DNA of 64,000 bases from Prosthecobacter debontii (GTDB lineage: Bacteria > Verrucomicrobiota > Verrucomicrobiia > Verrucomicrobiales > Verrucomicrobiaceae): NCBI GenBank assembly GCA_945869675.1, contig CAMBPS010000002.1:25658-89657 (forward strand). Reading direction: 5' to 3'. Below the pieces are notes generated by a model, which saw only the letters and a program-made list of their open reading frames with translations, had not been told where the DNA came from and did not search any database. Shown piece by piece: positions 54,234-62,942 of the stretch. Within the stretch, counting starts at the first letter, position 1; each line of letters starts with the position of its first letter. The position numbers and the translations under genes are program-made.

Positions 54234-57200
54234 ATGATTGTGAAATCTTGTTACCTCGTTTTAGCCGGCTTTGTTGTCGGTGTTACTTCTGTTTTTGCGG
54301 CTCCTGCTTGGAAAGACGCAGAGAGCGTGTTGAAGGCGCGCTGCTACGAATGTCACAATGACAAAAAGATGAAAGGGGATGTCGATCTACAGCAGTTCGC
54401 GGCTGATCCGCAGGTGGCCAAGCAGTTTGAGGTGTGGATCAAGGTCAAGGACACCGTTGAAAGCGGCGACATGCCACCGCCGAAGGCCCACCAAATGAGC
54501 GATCAGGAACACGGTGCCTTGCTCAGTTGGGTCAATGGTGAGCTGGATCATCTGGCACAGTCGCAATCAGGCGATCCAGGACCGGTAACGATGCGCCGTC
54601 TGACCAATGCGGAATATGACAACACGATTCGTGACCTCACGGGTAAGAGTTACGGCCTAGCGCAGGAGTTCCAAACCGATGGTGGTGGTGGTGAAGGTTT
54701 CACGAACACAGGCGATGTGCTTTTCATGAGCCCAGCAGCCATTGATAAATATTTCAATGCCGCGCGAAAGCTGGCGGACTATGCCACGATCATGCCGGGA
54801 ACAGGCATTGTTTTCAACCCACAGCGCATCGGTCTGCGCGGTGTGGAACAGCTGAAAGCGCAGGCGCAACAGGGACTCTATGTTTGGTATCAGCAAAAGG
54901 CGGCACCGCATCTGCCCAAAGATGACGAGCCGATGCGTGAGGCCGATTACATGCTGGCCTGCTGGAAACATAAGCAGGCCCAGACTCCGCTGGATCAGTT
55001 AGCCAAAGACATGAAGCTAAGCATTCATTTCCTGAACAACTGGTGGAATCTCGTCAACAGCACGGAACCAAAGAGTCGTTTTCTGGATCTGACTCGCGTT
55101 GCCTGGCGAGAACTACCTGCGGACGAAAAAACGGCCCTAGAACGCATTCAGGGCATCGAAGCAGACCTACACTCCTGGAATAATCCAAAACGCCCCGGCA
55201 GCGGCGTTCAGCGTCAGCAACAAGACAGCGACGGCATCCGCCCCTATAACATGCAGACTGCGGTGAAAGATAAATCACACATCTATCTCTGCATCGGCGA
55301 CACCGGAGATGGCAACAAAGGCGACATCGCGCTGGTGACCTACATTGAGGTCAGTATCGGCAAGAAAAAAGAAAACTACTTTCACTGGCTCAATAGGTCG
55401 CTCGATGAAAAGCGTAAGCTCGTTGCGAGCCATCCACCCCCACCAAATCTTGATCTTCTCAAGGCACGGATCGCTGAACTGGAAAAAATTCGTGCCATCT
55501 ATGGCAAGCATCCTCAGGGACGTCAGATCGAACCCCATGTCATCGGGCTTGCCGCACCGATCGTTGTCACGATCCCCATGCCTGAAGGAGCGCATTGGTT
55601 AAAAATCGAGTCCAGACTCGACCTGCAAAACCCGGAGGCGGAAGAAGCAACCGTGCAATGGGCCATCTCTGATCAACCGCGTGACGTGACCAAGATCATG
55701 CCCGGTGTGCTGACCATCTGGAAACGCGGCACAAAGAAGTCTGGCGAGACCATGAACGACTTCAACAAAATGAAGGTAGCCCTTCCAGACATGTTTGAGC
55801 GTCGGCTCGAAGAGGTGGCGGGTAATCTTTTCCGCAACGGCAAGCCAGGCATCAGCGTGTATTATTTTAGTGATGAACAGCTCGGTCAATTGCTCGGCCA
55901 AAAAGACCGCTGGAAGCTTGAGGAAATGAAAAAAGATTGGAGTTTGGCCGGCAATCCCAATTTGAAGCCTGACCAGCAAAAGCAGTTTGATGGCTCCATC
56001 CTCTGGCATCTGCAGCAGTTCGCCAAACGCGCTTGGCGCAGACCGATTACTGAGGAAGAGACCAAGAAACTGGACGCCCTCTATTTTGCCAGCCGCGCCA
56101 AAGAACTGGACCGTGAATCTGCAGCACGCGAAGTGCTGGTGCGCATCCTCGTCTCGCCCCATTTCCTTTTTAAAGCAGAGACGCTCCCACTCGCACAGGC
56201 AGAGCCTGGAGACGTGAAGCTCAACGCTTTTGAATTGGCGTCGCGCCTGAGTTACTTTTTGTGGGCTTCCATGCCCGACTGGGAACTGCGTAAAGTCGCC
56301 GAGGACGGCACACTCACCCAACCTGAGGTGCTGGCGGCGCAGACCAAGCGCATGCTCCGTGATCCAAAAGCCCGCGCCATGGCGAAAGAGTTCGCGGGTC
56401 AGTGGCTGAAGTTTAGTGGTTTTGATGAAAAAAGCAGCGTTGATGAAAAGGCGTTCCCGCAGTTCACTCCCGAACTGCGTGCGGACATGCAGCGCGAGAT
56501 CGAAGAGTTTTTCACGCATCTCGTGCGCGAGGACCGCAACGTCTCCGATATCATCATGGGCGACTACAGTTTCATGAATGAGCGCCTCGGCTGGCACTAC
56601 GGCGTGCCAAACATTGTTGGAAATGAATTCCGCGAAGTCAAAGTCGGACAGCATCATCGCGGCGGTCTCCTGGGCATGGGCGCTATCTTGACGAAAACCT
56701 CACGTCCTAGCCGCACCAGCCCGGTGCTGCGTGGCGATTATTTGTATCAAGTCGTGCTTGGTTTCAGCTCACCACCGCCGCCGCCCAATGTGCCTGAGCT
56801 TAAGGAAGCCAGTAAGCCTGCCAGTCTGCGTGAAGCACTCCTGCAGCATCGGGCCGATCAGGCCTGTGCGGTTTGTCACGATCGCATCGACCCGCTGGGC
56901 TTTGCTTTGGAGCGCTTTGATCCCATCGGCCGCTTCCGCGCTGAAGCGGACATTGATGACACCGGTGAACTGAAAGACGGCACCAAATTCCAAGGTCTTG
57001 ACGGCCTGCGCAGCTATCTCAAGAAGAACGAACCAAACTTCACCGCGCAATTCAGTCGCAAGCTGCTCGGCTACTCGCTGGGCCGACAGACGTTACCGAG
57101 CGACAAATCGCTCATCATTCAAATGCAGGACACTCTCAAAAACAACAACGGCAAATTTTCTGAAGCCGTTCTCACCATCATCCGAAGCCGCCAGTTTTTG

Positions 57201-57236
57201 AATCGCCGGGGTGAATCCACCGTCGCGGGGAATTAA
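54234..57236 (+). CDS. DUF1592-family cytochrome (third copy)
   Basis: The protein has 1000 aa from the ATG at 54234, giving a signal peptide (IVKSCYLVLAGFVVGVTSVFAAP); the frame is open 30 codons upstream. The haem site is CYECHNDKKMKGD, then DUF1587 (RRLTNAEYDNTIRDLTGKS). A large middle region (about 150-480) is unlike that of the 31.9 and 39.4 kb paralogues. DUF1595 (FAKRAWRRPITEEE), DUF1592 (ELASRLSYFLWASMPDWELR), DUF1588 (CAVCHDRIDPLGFALERFD) and DUF1585 follow. It is a periplasmic c-type cytochrome without an adjacent DUF1552 gene. The role is unknown. Confidence 0.9.
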   Translation: MIVKSCYLVLAGFVVGVTSVFAAPAWKDAESVLKARCYECHNDKKMKGDVDLQQFAADPQVAKQFEVWIKVKDTVESGDMPPPKAHQMSDQEHGALLSWVNGELDHLAQSQSGDPGPVTMRRLTNAEYDNTIRDLTGKSYGLAQEFQTDGGGGEGFTNTGDVLFMSPAAIDKYFNAARKLADYATIMPGTGIVFNPQRIGLRGVEQLKAQAQQGLYVWYQQKAAPHLPKDDEPMREADYMLACWKHKQAQTPLDQLAKDMKLSIHFLNNWWNLVNSTEPKSRFLDLTRVAWRELPADEKTALERIQGIEADLHSWNNPKRPGSGVQRQQQDSDGIRPYNMQTAVKDKSHIYLCIGDTGDGNKGDIALVTYIEVSIGKKKENYFHWLNRSLDEKRKLVASHPPPPNLDLLKARIAELEKIRAIYGKHPQGRQIEPHVIGLAAPIVVTIPMPEGAHWLKIESRLDLQNPEAEEATVQWAISDQPRDVTKIMPGVLTIWKRGTKKSGETMNDFNKMKVALPDMFERRLEEVAGNLFRNGKPGISVYYFSDEQLGQLLGQKDRWKLEEMKKDWSLAGNPNLKPDQQKQFDGSILWHLQQFAKRAWRRPITEEETKKLDALYFASRAKELDRESAAREVLVRILVSPHFLFKAETLPLAQAEPGDVKLNAFELASRLSYFLWASMPDWELRKVAEDGTLTQPEVLAAQTKRMLRDPKARAMAKEFAGQWLKFSGFDEKSSVDEKAFPQFTPELRADMQREIEEFFTHLVREDRNVSDIIMGDYSFMNERLGWHYGVPNIVGNEFREVKVGQHHRGGLLGMGAILTKTSRPSRTSPVLRGDYLYQVVLGFSSPPPPPNVPELKEASKPASLREALLQHRADQACAVCHDRIDPLGFALERFDPIGRFRAEADIDDTGELKDGTKFQGLDGLRSYLKKNEPNFTAQFSRKLLGYSLGRQTLPSDKSLIIQMQDTLKNNNGKFSEAVLTIIRSRQFLNRRGESTVAGN

Positions 57237-57322
57237 GGGAACCACAAAGTTGAACCGAAGAGCCGTAAAGACTTGGAATTTAGGCAAATCAGGGTGCATT
57301 AGGAAGCACCGTCATTTTCTCG

Positions 57323-58225
57323 ATGTCTGCCACTCCCATCCAATTCTTTAACCGTCTCTCTCAACAGCTAGAGACAGAAGCTGTTTACGGCGAAGGACCG
57401 CTACGCTTTGTTTACGAAAATCCGCTGGGTAGAATCACTCTGCATGCACTGGTGAAGCGGGCGGTTTTTTCCCTCTGGTATGGAGCGCGAATGGATGCAG
57501 CGGCAAGTGCCAAACGGGTGCAGCCGTTCATCGACCAATTCGGTGTCAATGTCTCGGAGTTTGCTGATTCCGTGGCTAGCTTTGGGACTTTTAATGAGTT
57601 TTTTTATCGCAAGCTGAAGCCTGAAGCGCGCCCCATCGTGTCAGAAGAAAAGGCAGTGGCTTTGCCCGCAGATGGCCGGCATCTGGTCATTCCAGATGTC
57701 TCTCAGTGTGTTGATTTTATGGTCAAAGGAGTGCGCTTTGATGTAGCGAAGCTCGTGGCTGACTCTGGACTGGCGCAGCGCTACCGGAAAGGCAGCATGC
57801 TGATCTCACGGCTGTGCCCGACGGATTATCATCGCTTTCATTTTCCCTCGGACGGGATCGCAGAGTCACCGATATTGATCAATGGGCCACTTTATTCGGT
57901 CAGTCCGATCGCGCTCCTGAAGCGCCCATCGATCTTCTGGGAAAACAAGCGTTATCTAACGAGAGTGCGCACGCAGACAGTAGGTGAGATCGTGTTTCTC
58001 GAAGTGGGTGCCACCTGCGTGGGTAGCGTCGTTCACACTTCCACTTCAGGGCAGTTTTATCACAAAGGCGACGAAAAAGGTTACTTCCGCTTTGGTGGCT
58101 CCAGCGTGATCACGCTCTTTGAACCAGGGCGAATCAAGTTCAGTGATGATCTTTTGGAGCACAGTGCCGTTGGCCGTGAAGTCTATGCAAAAATGGGGGA
58201 TCTGGCCGGCTGGGCAGCATCATAG
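57323..58225 (+). CDS. psd: Phosphatidylserine decarboxylase proenzyme
   Basis: The protein has 300 aa. It decarboxylates phosphatidylserine to phosphatidylethanolamine at the inner membrane. The catalytic His region is CPTDYHRFHFPSDG. The self-cleavage site is FGGSSV (residues 257-262), where LGST is more usual; cleavage before S260 would give the pyruvoyl alpha chain. VGATCVGSVVHT and GDEKGYFRFGG are also family motifs. Length is typical for the larger bacterial Psd type. It is convergent with the next gene, 4 bp apart. Confidence 0.95.
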   Translation: MSATPIQFFNRLSQQLETEAVYGEGPLRFVYENPLGRITLHALVKRAVFSLWYGARMDAAASAKRVQPFIDQFGVNVSEFADSVASFGTFNEFFYRKLKPEARPIVSEEKAVALPADGRHLVIPDVSQCVDFMVKGVRFDVAKLVADSGLAQRYRKGSMLISRLCPTDYHRFHFPSDGIAESPILINGPLYSVSPIALLKRPSIFWENKRYLTRVRTQTVGEIVFLEVGATCVGSVVHTSTSGQFYHKGDEKGYFRFGGSSVITLFEPGRIKFSDDLLEHSAVGREVYAKMGDLAGWAAS

Positions 58226-58229
58226 GCGG

Positions 58230-58928
58230 TCACGCTAGACAACGAAGCCGCTCCGTATCAGTAAGCGCCCGCCATTGTCCTGGCATCAAATTTTCAGGCA
58301 ACATGAGACGGCCAATGCTCTCGCGATGCAGGTTAGTAACCAAGCAGCCGACACGGCCTAACATGCGTTTGATCTGGTGATGTCGGCCCTCTTGCAGGGT
58401 GATGCGCGCGCGCTTTTCAGCCAGGATTTCAAGTCCAGCGGGAAGCGTGGTGATGTCTTCTGTGGCAAAATGGAAGCCTTTAGCAAAGGCCGCGACAGCG
58501 TCCTGCGGGATCGGTTGAAGGGTATCGACGAGATACACTTTGGACACCTTGGATTCAGCGTTCATGAACTGCTTGGACCAGCGCCCATCATTGGTCAGCA
58601 GCAGCAGCCCAGTGGAGGCACGATCGAGCCGTCCAGCGATGTGGAGCGTTTGTTTATATGGATCGTCAATGAGATCAATCACGGTCTGGTGCTCCGCATC
58701 CATAGTGGCGCTGACGACTCCTGCTGGCTTGTGCAGCATGAGATAAAGAGCACGTTCAGCATTTTGGATGATCTCGTCATCAAGTTGAACCTGCATGAAG
58801 CGGTCGACCGGATATTGATTTTCCACACAGACGGTGCCATCCACCTTGACCTGCTGCGCAGCGATGAGTCGATGTGCCTCACGACGCCCTAGCGAGCGGT
58901 GTTTAGCGATGAATCGGTCCAGTTTCAT
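58230..58928 (-). CDS. RsuA/RluF-like pseudouridine synthase
   Basis: The protein has 232 aa from the ATG at 58928; the frame is open 24 codons further. The S4 domain (KLDRFIAKHRSLGRREAHRLIAAQQVKVDG) is followed by LHKPAGVVSATMDAEHQTVIDLI and the catalytic AGRLDRASTGLLLLTND. The end is EGRHHQIKRMLGRVGCLVTNLHRESIG, typical of RsuA or RluF-type enzymes. The nucleotide modified cannot be inferred safely. It differs from the 50.6-kb member in the catalytic motif (DRAST in place of DKETS). Confidence 0.88.
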   Translation of the reverse strand: MKLDRFIAKHRSLGRREAHRLIAAQQVKVDGTVCVENQYPVDRFMQVQLDDEIIQNAERALYLMLHKPAGVVSATMDAEHQTVIDLIDDPYKQTLHIAGRLDRASTGLLLLTNDGRWSKQFMNAESKVSKVYLVDTLQPIPQDAVAAFAKGFHFATEDITTLPAGLEILAEKRARITLQEGRHHQIKRMLGRVGCLVTNLHRESIGRLMLPENLMPGQWRALTDTERLRCLA

Positions 58929-58998
58929 GCTGCACTGTGGAAAGCATCCTTCACTTCTCAATGCTTGCGTGCAGCAGCGGTGACTAGTATGGCGCAGC

Positions 58999-60159
58999 AT
59001 GTCACTTTTCTCCTCTGAAGCCGAACGCCTAGCTGAGTTCCCGATTGCTCAAGAAAGTATCTTTCTAGCCCATGCAGGTGTCACGATCCTGCCACAACGC
59101 GTCACTCGGGTGATGCAAGATTACCTCCAAGAAGCCTGCCTGCGGATGCAGGAGTATCCTGAAGCCTGGAAGGCCACGAATGAAACGCGGGCGGTGGCGG
59201 CTAAGATGATCGGGGCCAAAGCCAGTGAGATTTCTCTTCTAGGACCGACCTCACTGGGTCTCAGTCTTGTCGCTAACGGGCTGGATTGGCAACCCGGAGA
59301 TGAGGTGGTCTGCTATCAGGACGATTACCCAGCCAATGTCTATCCATGGACTGATCTGGTGCGCCGTGGTGTCGTCGTGCGCTTGCTGAAACCGGAATTG
59401 CCTGGGGCAATCACGCCTGAGCTTGTCGAGGCTGCGCTGACGCCTAAGACGAAGCTTGTGGCACTGGCCTCTTGCCATTTCCTGAGCGGTTATCGGATCG
59501 AAATTGACGTCATTGGTCAGATGCTACGTTCGCGAGGAGTACTGTTTTGCTTAGATGCCATTCAAACTCTGGGAGCTTTTGAAACGCGGGTGGATCACGT
59601 TGATTTTCTCAGTGCCGATTCTCACAAATGGATGCTCGGTCCCATGGCGGCTGGTATTGTTTATGTTCGGGAAGAAGTCCAAGAGCTGCTGCGCCCCACG
59701 CTGTTAGGATCGTGGAATGTGCAGAGTCCGAACTTCATCGCACAACCTGAAATCGCCTTTGAACGTGGTGGCCGCCGGTATGAGCCAGGAGTGCTCAATA
59801 TCGTTGGTATTCTCGGCATGAAGGCAGGCTTGGAGTTGCTCCTTGAGAAAAGTATTCCACAAGTCAGCGAGCAGTTACTGCGACTGAAAGCACGACTGAT
59901 GGCAGGATTAGAGCCGCTTGGCTTCCGCTTCCTCGGCCCTGCGGCCGGGGCAAACGCTTCAGGCATCAGCACCGCTTATCGTTTACCGGGCACAGGTCCT
60001 GCGGAAGAAAAGATTTACGAGCACCTCACAGCCCAGCGCATCAGTCCCTCATTGCGTTATGATCGTTCTGGACGAGCTCATTTGCGCTTCAGTCCGCATT
60101 TTTATAACACAGAAGCCGAGATGGATCGTGTAATCGAACAGATTGCGGCTTGTCCGTGA
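58999..60159 (+). CDS. Class V aminotransferase-like PLP enzyme
   Basis: The protein has 386 aa. It starts without a signal and has FLAHAGVTILPQRV near its N-terminus. The PLP lysine is K210 in SADSHKWMLGP, the class V signature (SxHK). VALASCHFLSGYRIEID and FCLDAIQTLGAFE carry the aspartate that contacts the pyridine. The pattern resembles the isopenicillin N epimerase/cysteine desulfurase-like branch, and substrate cannot be read. It is divergent from the pseudouridine synthase (70-bp gap) and precedes the SMP-30 gene by 49 bp. Confidence 0.9.
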   Translation: MSLFSSEAERLAEFPIAQESIFLAHAGVTILPQRVTRVMQDYLQEACLRMQEYPEAWKATNETRAVAAKMIGAKASEISLLGPTSLGLSLVANGLDWQPGDEVVCYQDDYPANVYPWTDLVRRGVVVRLLKPELPGAITPELVEAALTPKTKLVALASCHFLSGYRIEIDVIGQMLRSRGVLFCLDAIQTLGAFETRVDHVDFLSADSHKWMLGPMAAGIVYVREEVQELLRPTLLGSWNVQSPNFIAQPEIAFERGGRRYEPGVLNIVGILGMKAGLELLLEKSIPQVSEQLLRLKARLMAGLEPLGFRFLGPAAGANASGISTAYRLPGTGPAEEKIYEHLTAQRISPSLRYDRSGRAHLRFSPHFYNTEAEMDRVIEQIAACP

Positions 60160-60208
60160 AAAGCTCATCTTGCCAGCGGCGTGCTGTGTCACTAGTCTGC
60201 ATTGATCC

Positions 60209-61180
60209 ATGAAACGCTTGCTTATATCTCCTCTATTATGTCTAGCCGCCTTTGCAGCTGAGCCTCTGCCTGAATTTCAAGGCAGCTTTGAAAAATTAGA
60301 TCCTGCCTTAGATGCGTTGCTAGATGCAAATAGCAAAATCGAAGTGCTAGCGTCTGGCTTCAATTGGTCTGAGGGACCGGTGTGGAAGGATGGGAAGATT
60401 CTCTTTTCAGACGTGCCAGAGAACACCGTCTTTGGCTGGAAGGAAGGCGACACCGCAGCGACGGTTAGCCTAAAGCCAAGTGGCAGCCTCAGTGGAGGGG
60501 GCCAGGGCTCCAATGGCCTCGCCAAAGATGCCGCAGGGAATTTGATTCTTTGTCAACATGGTGAGCGCCGCATCGCTCGGCTTGAAAAGGACGGCAGTTT
60601 CACCTCATTGGCTGATACGTTTGAAGGCAAGCGTTTCAACAGTCCTAACGATCTGGTGATCGATGCTAAAGGTGCCGTCTTCTTCACCGATCCTCCTTAC
60701 GGATTAAAGAAAGGCACTGCGCCAGACGCGCCTTACCACGGGGTTTACCGACTTGGCTCAGATGGCAAGCTTAGCTTGATCATTGAAGACATCCAATGGC
60801 CAAATGGCATCGCTTTAAACCCAGACCAGAGCGTGCTTTATGTGGCCGTTTCAGATAAAGAGGATCCACGGGTGATGGCCTATGATCTGCAGGCTGATGG
60901 CAAGGTGAAGAATGGCCGTGTGTTGTTTGCAGCAAAGACCCTGAAGTCACCCGAACGTAAAGGCGGCTGTGATGGCATGAAGGTCGATACCCAAGGCAAC
61001 ATCTGGACCACGGGTCCTGGCGGCGTGTTGATTTTAAACAAAGATGGCAAACATCTCGGCACGATCCTGACGGGTCAGGCCACGGCAAATTGTGCCTGGG
61101 GTGGTGACGATCTAAGCACACTTTACATCACAGCCGACATGTTTCTCTTGCGAGTGCAGACCAAGGTCAAAGGGCTGTAG
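60209..61180 (+). CDS. SMP-30/gluconolactonase family protein, secreted
   Basis: The protein has 323 aa. The signal peptide KRLLISPLLCLAAFAAEP is followed by a beta-propeller: NWSEGPVWKDGKILFSDVPEN (metal Glu), RFNSPNDLVIDAKGAVFFTDPPYGL, WPNGIALNPDQSVLYVA (metal Asn) and KGGCDGMKVDTQGNIWTTGPGG (metal Asp). It is a likely periplasmic sugar lactonase. It is clearly in a different subgroup from the Tat-exported copy at 4.0 kb. Confidence 0.92.
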   Translation: MKRLLISPLLCLAAFAAEPLPEFQGSFEKLDPALDALLDANSKIEVLASGFNWSEGPVWKDGKILFSDVPENTVFGWKEGDTAATVSLKPSGSLSGGGQGSNGLAKDAAGNLILCQHGERRIARLEKDGSFTSLADTFEGKRFNSPNDLVIDAKGAVFFTDPPYGLKKGTAPDAPYHGVYRLGSDGKLSLIIEDIQWPNGIALNPDQSVLYVAVSDKEDPRVMAYDLQADGKVKNGRVLFAAKTLKSPERKGGCDGMKVDTQGNIWTTGPGGVLILNKDGKHLGTILTGQATANCAWGGDDLSTLYITADMFLLRVQTKVKGL

Positions 61181-61235
61181 TTCTTACAGGCCGAACCAAT
61201 TCAACATCTCCGGGTGATCACGCCTGAAAAGCAGC

Positions 61236-62765
61236 TCAAGCAACCGCCACGTCTGCCTGCTCCTCAGGATCGGCTGGCGGTGCCGCTGGCGGATTGAAAA
61301 AAGCCATGGAGAAGCGTTTAAACAAGGAGCAAGAAGAGACATAAAGAAAGCCCAAAAAGAAGAGTCCCAAAAACGGCAATGAACCCCAATCCTTTCGTTC
61401 ATAGGCCAGCCAGATCAAGTAAGCAAAGTAGCCGACCAGGGCTAACTCAATCCATAAACAAATCGATTTACTAGCCTTGTAGTGGAACGATTTTTTGGAG
61501 GCCTTCGAGCGATCGACGACACCGTATTTGGGAGTGCGCACAAACTCAGATTCCTTTCCGAGCATCGCCTCAATGACTGCTTTGCCGTTGTTGATCGACA
61601 TGCCGATGCCCAAAGCCATGAAGAAAGGAATGTAGGGGATGGTTTTGAGCCAACCCCAGCGACTCTGTGCGCCCTGAGCCGTGAGATAAAAGGCGATCAC
61701 CGTAATCGTCGCAAAGAAGAAGACAGGCAGATCCACGAACACAGCTTTTTGCCAGGAATGGCTGGGTAGAAAGTCCACAGGATACATCAGCACCAGTGAG
61801 CCAAGGGTCAATAGATTGGCAAAATTAGCTCCAAGATGAGCCGTCGCTTCCAGTTTTGTGTGAAGCGGTGCTTGGCTGCGCCAGACGCTGCCAAGCATTT
61901 TTTTGCATACCTGAATGGAGCCCTTGGTCCAGCGATGTTGCTGAGATTTAAAACCATCCATATCCGGCGGAAGCTCAGCAGAGACCACCAAATCATTGAG
62001 ATAAACAAACTTCCAGCCCTTCAACTGAGCACGATACGTTAGGTCGAGATCTTCCGTGAGAGTATCATGCCGCCAGCCACCCGCATCATCGATGGTGCTG
62101 CGGCGCCACAGGCCAGCCGTGCCGTTAAAATTACAAAATTCACCCCAGCGGCTGCGCGAAGTCTGCTCCAGCATCAGATGGCCGTCCAACAGGATAGCCT
62201 GCAATCGCGTTAGGAGAGAAAAGGTGCGGTTTCGATGCCCCCAACGTGCCTGAACAATGCCGATCTGAGGATCCGTGAAGTAGTGAATGGTCCGCTTCAG
62301 GTAGTCGGGTTCAGGTGTGAAATCGGCGTCGAAAATGCAAATAAACTCACCTTTGACAGTGGCCATGCCATCTCCCATCGCGCCTGCTTTAAAACCGCGC
62401 CGATTTTGCCTGTGTCGATACTCGACGTCAAACCCTGCAAGACGTAGATTTTGAGCATGCACCTCACAAATCTGGGTCGTCTCATCGGTCGAGTCATCCA
62501 GAAACTGGATTTGTAACTTCTCTTTCGGATAATCCAGTGTGCCAATTGCCGCAATCAGCGGATCCATGACATCGGCCTCATTAAAAATAGGCAGCTGAAT
62601 AGTCACATTTGGTAATTCCTCGAATTGACCAGATGCGACCGGACGCTGTTTGCGAAGCCTCCAATAGCCATACAGCACTTTGACTTTGTGCGCCCCAAAG
62701 GCGGACAAACCGAAGGATACAAGGATGTAGCTGGTAAACCAGAGAAGCGTTTCCCACCGAATCAT
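61236..62765 (-). CDS. Membrane glycosyltransferase, GT2 cellulose synthase-like
   Basis: The protein has 509 aa from the ATG at 62765. An N-terminal membrane segment (WETLLWFTSYILVSFGLSAFG) precedes the catalytic domain: PNVTIQLPIFNEADVMDPL, LDDSTDETT (first Asp pair), FDADFTPEPDYL (DxD), LTEDLDLTYRAQ (TED) and QQHRWTKGS (QxxRW). These are processive GT2 hallmarks. At least four membrane segments follow (about residues 300-480). It resembles the ceramide glucosyltransferase and bcsA-like branch that makes glycolipids or polysaccharides in the inner membrane. No bcsB-like gene is adjacent. The product is unknown. Confidence 0.9.
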   Translation of the reverse strand: MIRWETLLWFTSYILVSFGLSAFGAHKVKVLYGYWRLRKQRPVASGQFEELPNVTIQLPIFNEADVMDPLIAAIGTLDYPKEKLQIQFLDDSTDETTQICEVHAQNLRLAGFDVEYRHRQNRRGFKAGAMGDGMATVKGEFICIFDADFTPEPDYLKRTIHYFTDPQIGIVQARWGHRNRTFSLLTRLQAILLDGHLMLEQTSRSRWGEFCNFNGTAGLWRRSTIDDAGGWRHDTLTEDLDLTYRAQLKGWKFVYLNDLVVSAELPPDMDGFKSQQHRWTKGSIQVCKKMLGSVWRSQAPLHTKLEATAHLGANFANLLTLGSLVLMYPVDFLPSHSWQKAVFVDLPVFFFATITVIAFYLTAQGAQSRWGWLKTIPYIPFFMALGIGMSINNGKAVIEAMLGKESEFVRTPKYGVVDRSKASKKSFHYKASKSICLWIELALVGYFAYLIWLAYERKDWGSLPFLGLFFLGFLYVSSCSLFKRFSMAFFNPPAAPPADPEEQADVAVA

Positions 62766-62942
62766 AGGAGCCCCAGAGTCGGGGCAGACCAATCAATGCC
62801 AGGGGCGTAGCGTCAAGTGGCAATAAAGGTTCAAACCATTCTAAGCAGACAGGGCCGTTTCACAGTTGTTCCATTCCAAGATCTACCTGCTGATGGTGTT
62901 TGACGGTTTCCTTTTCTGCGCCGCTTTCCTTGACTGAGCCAT

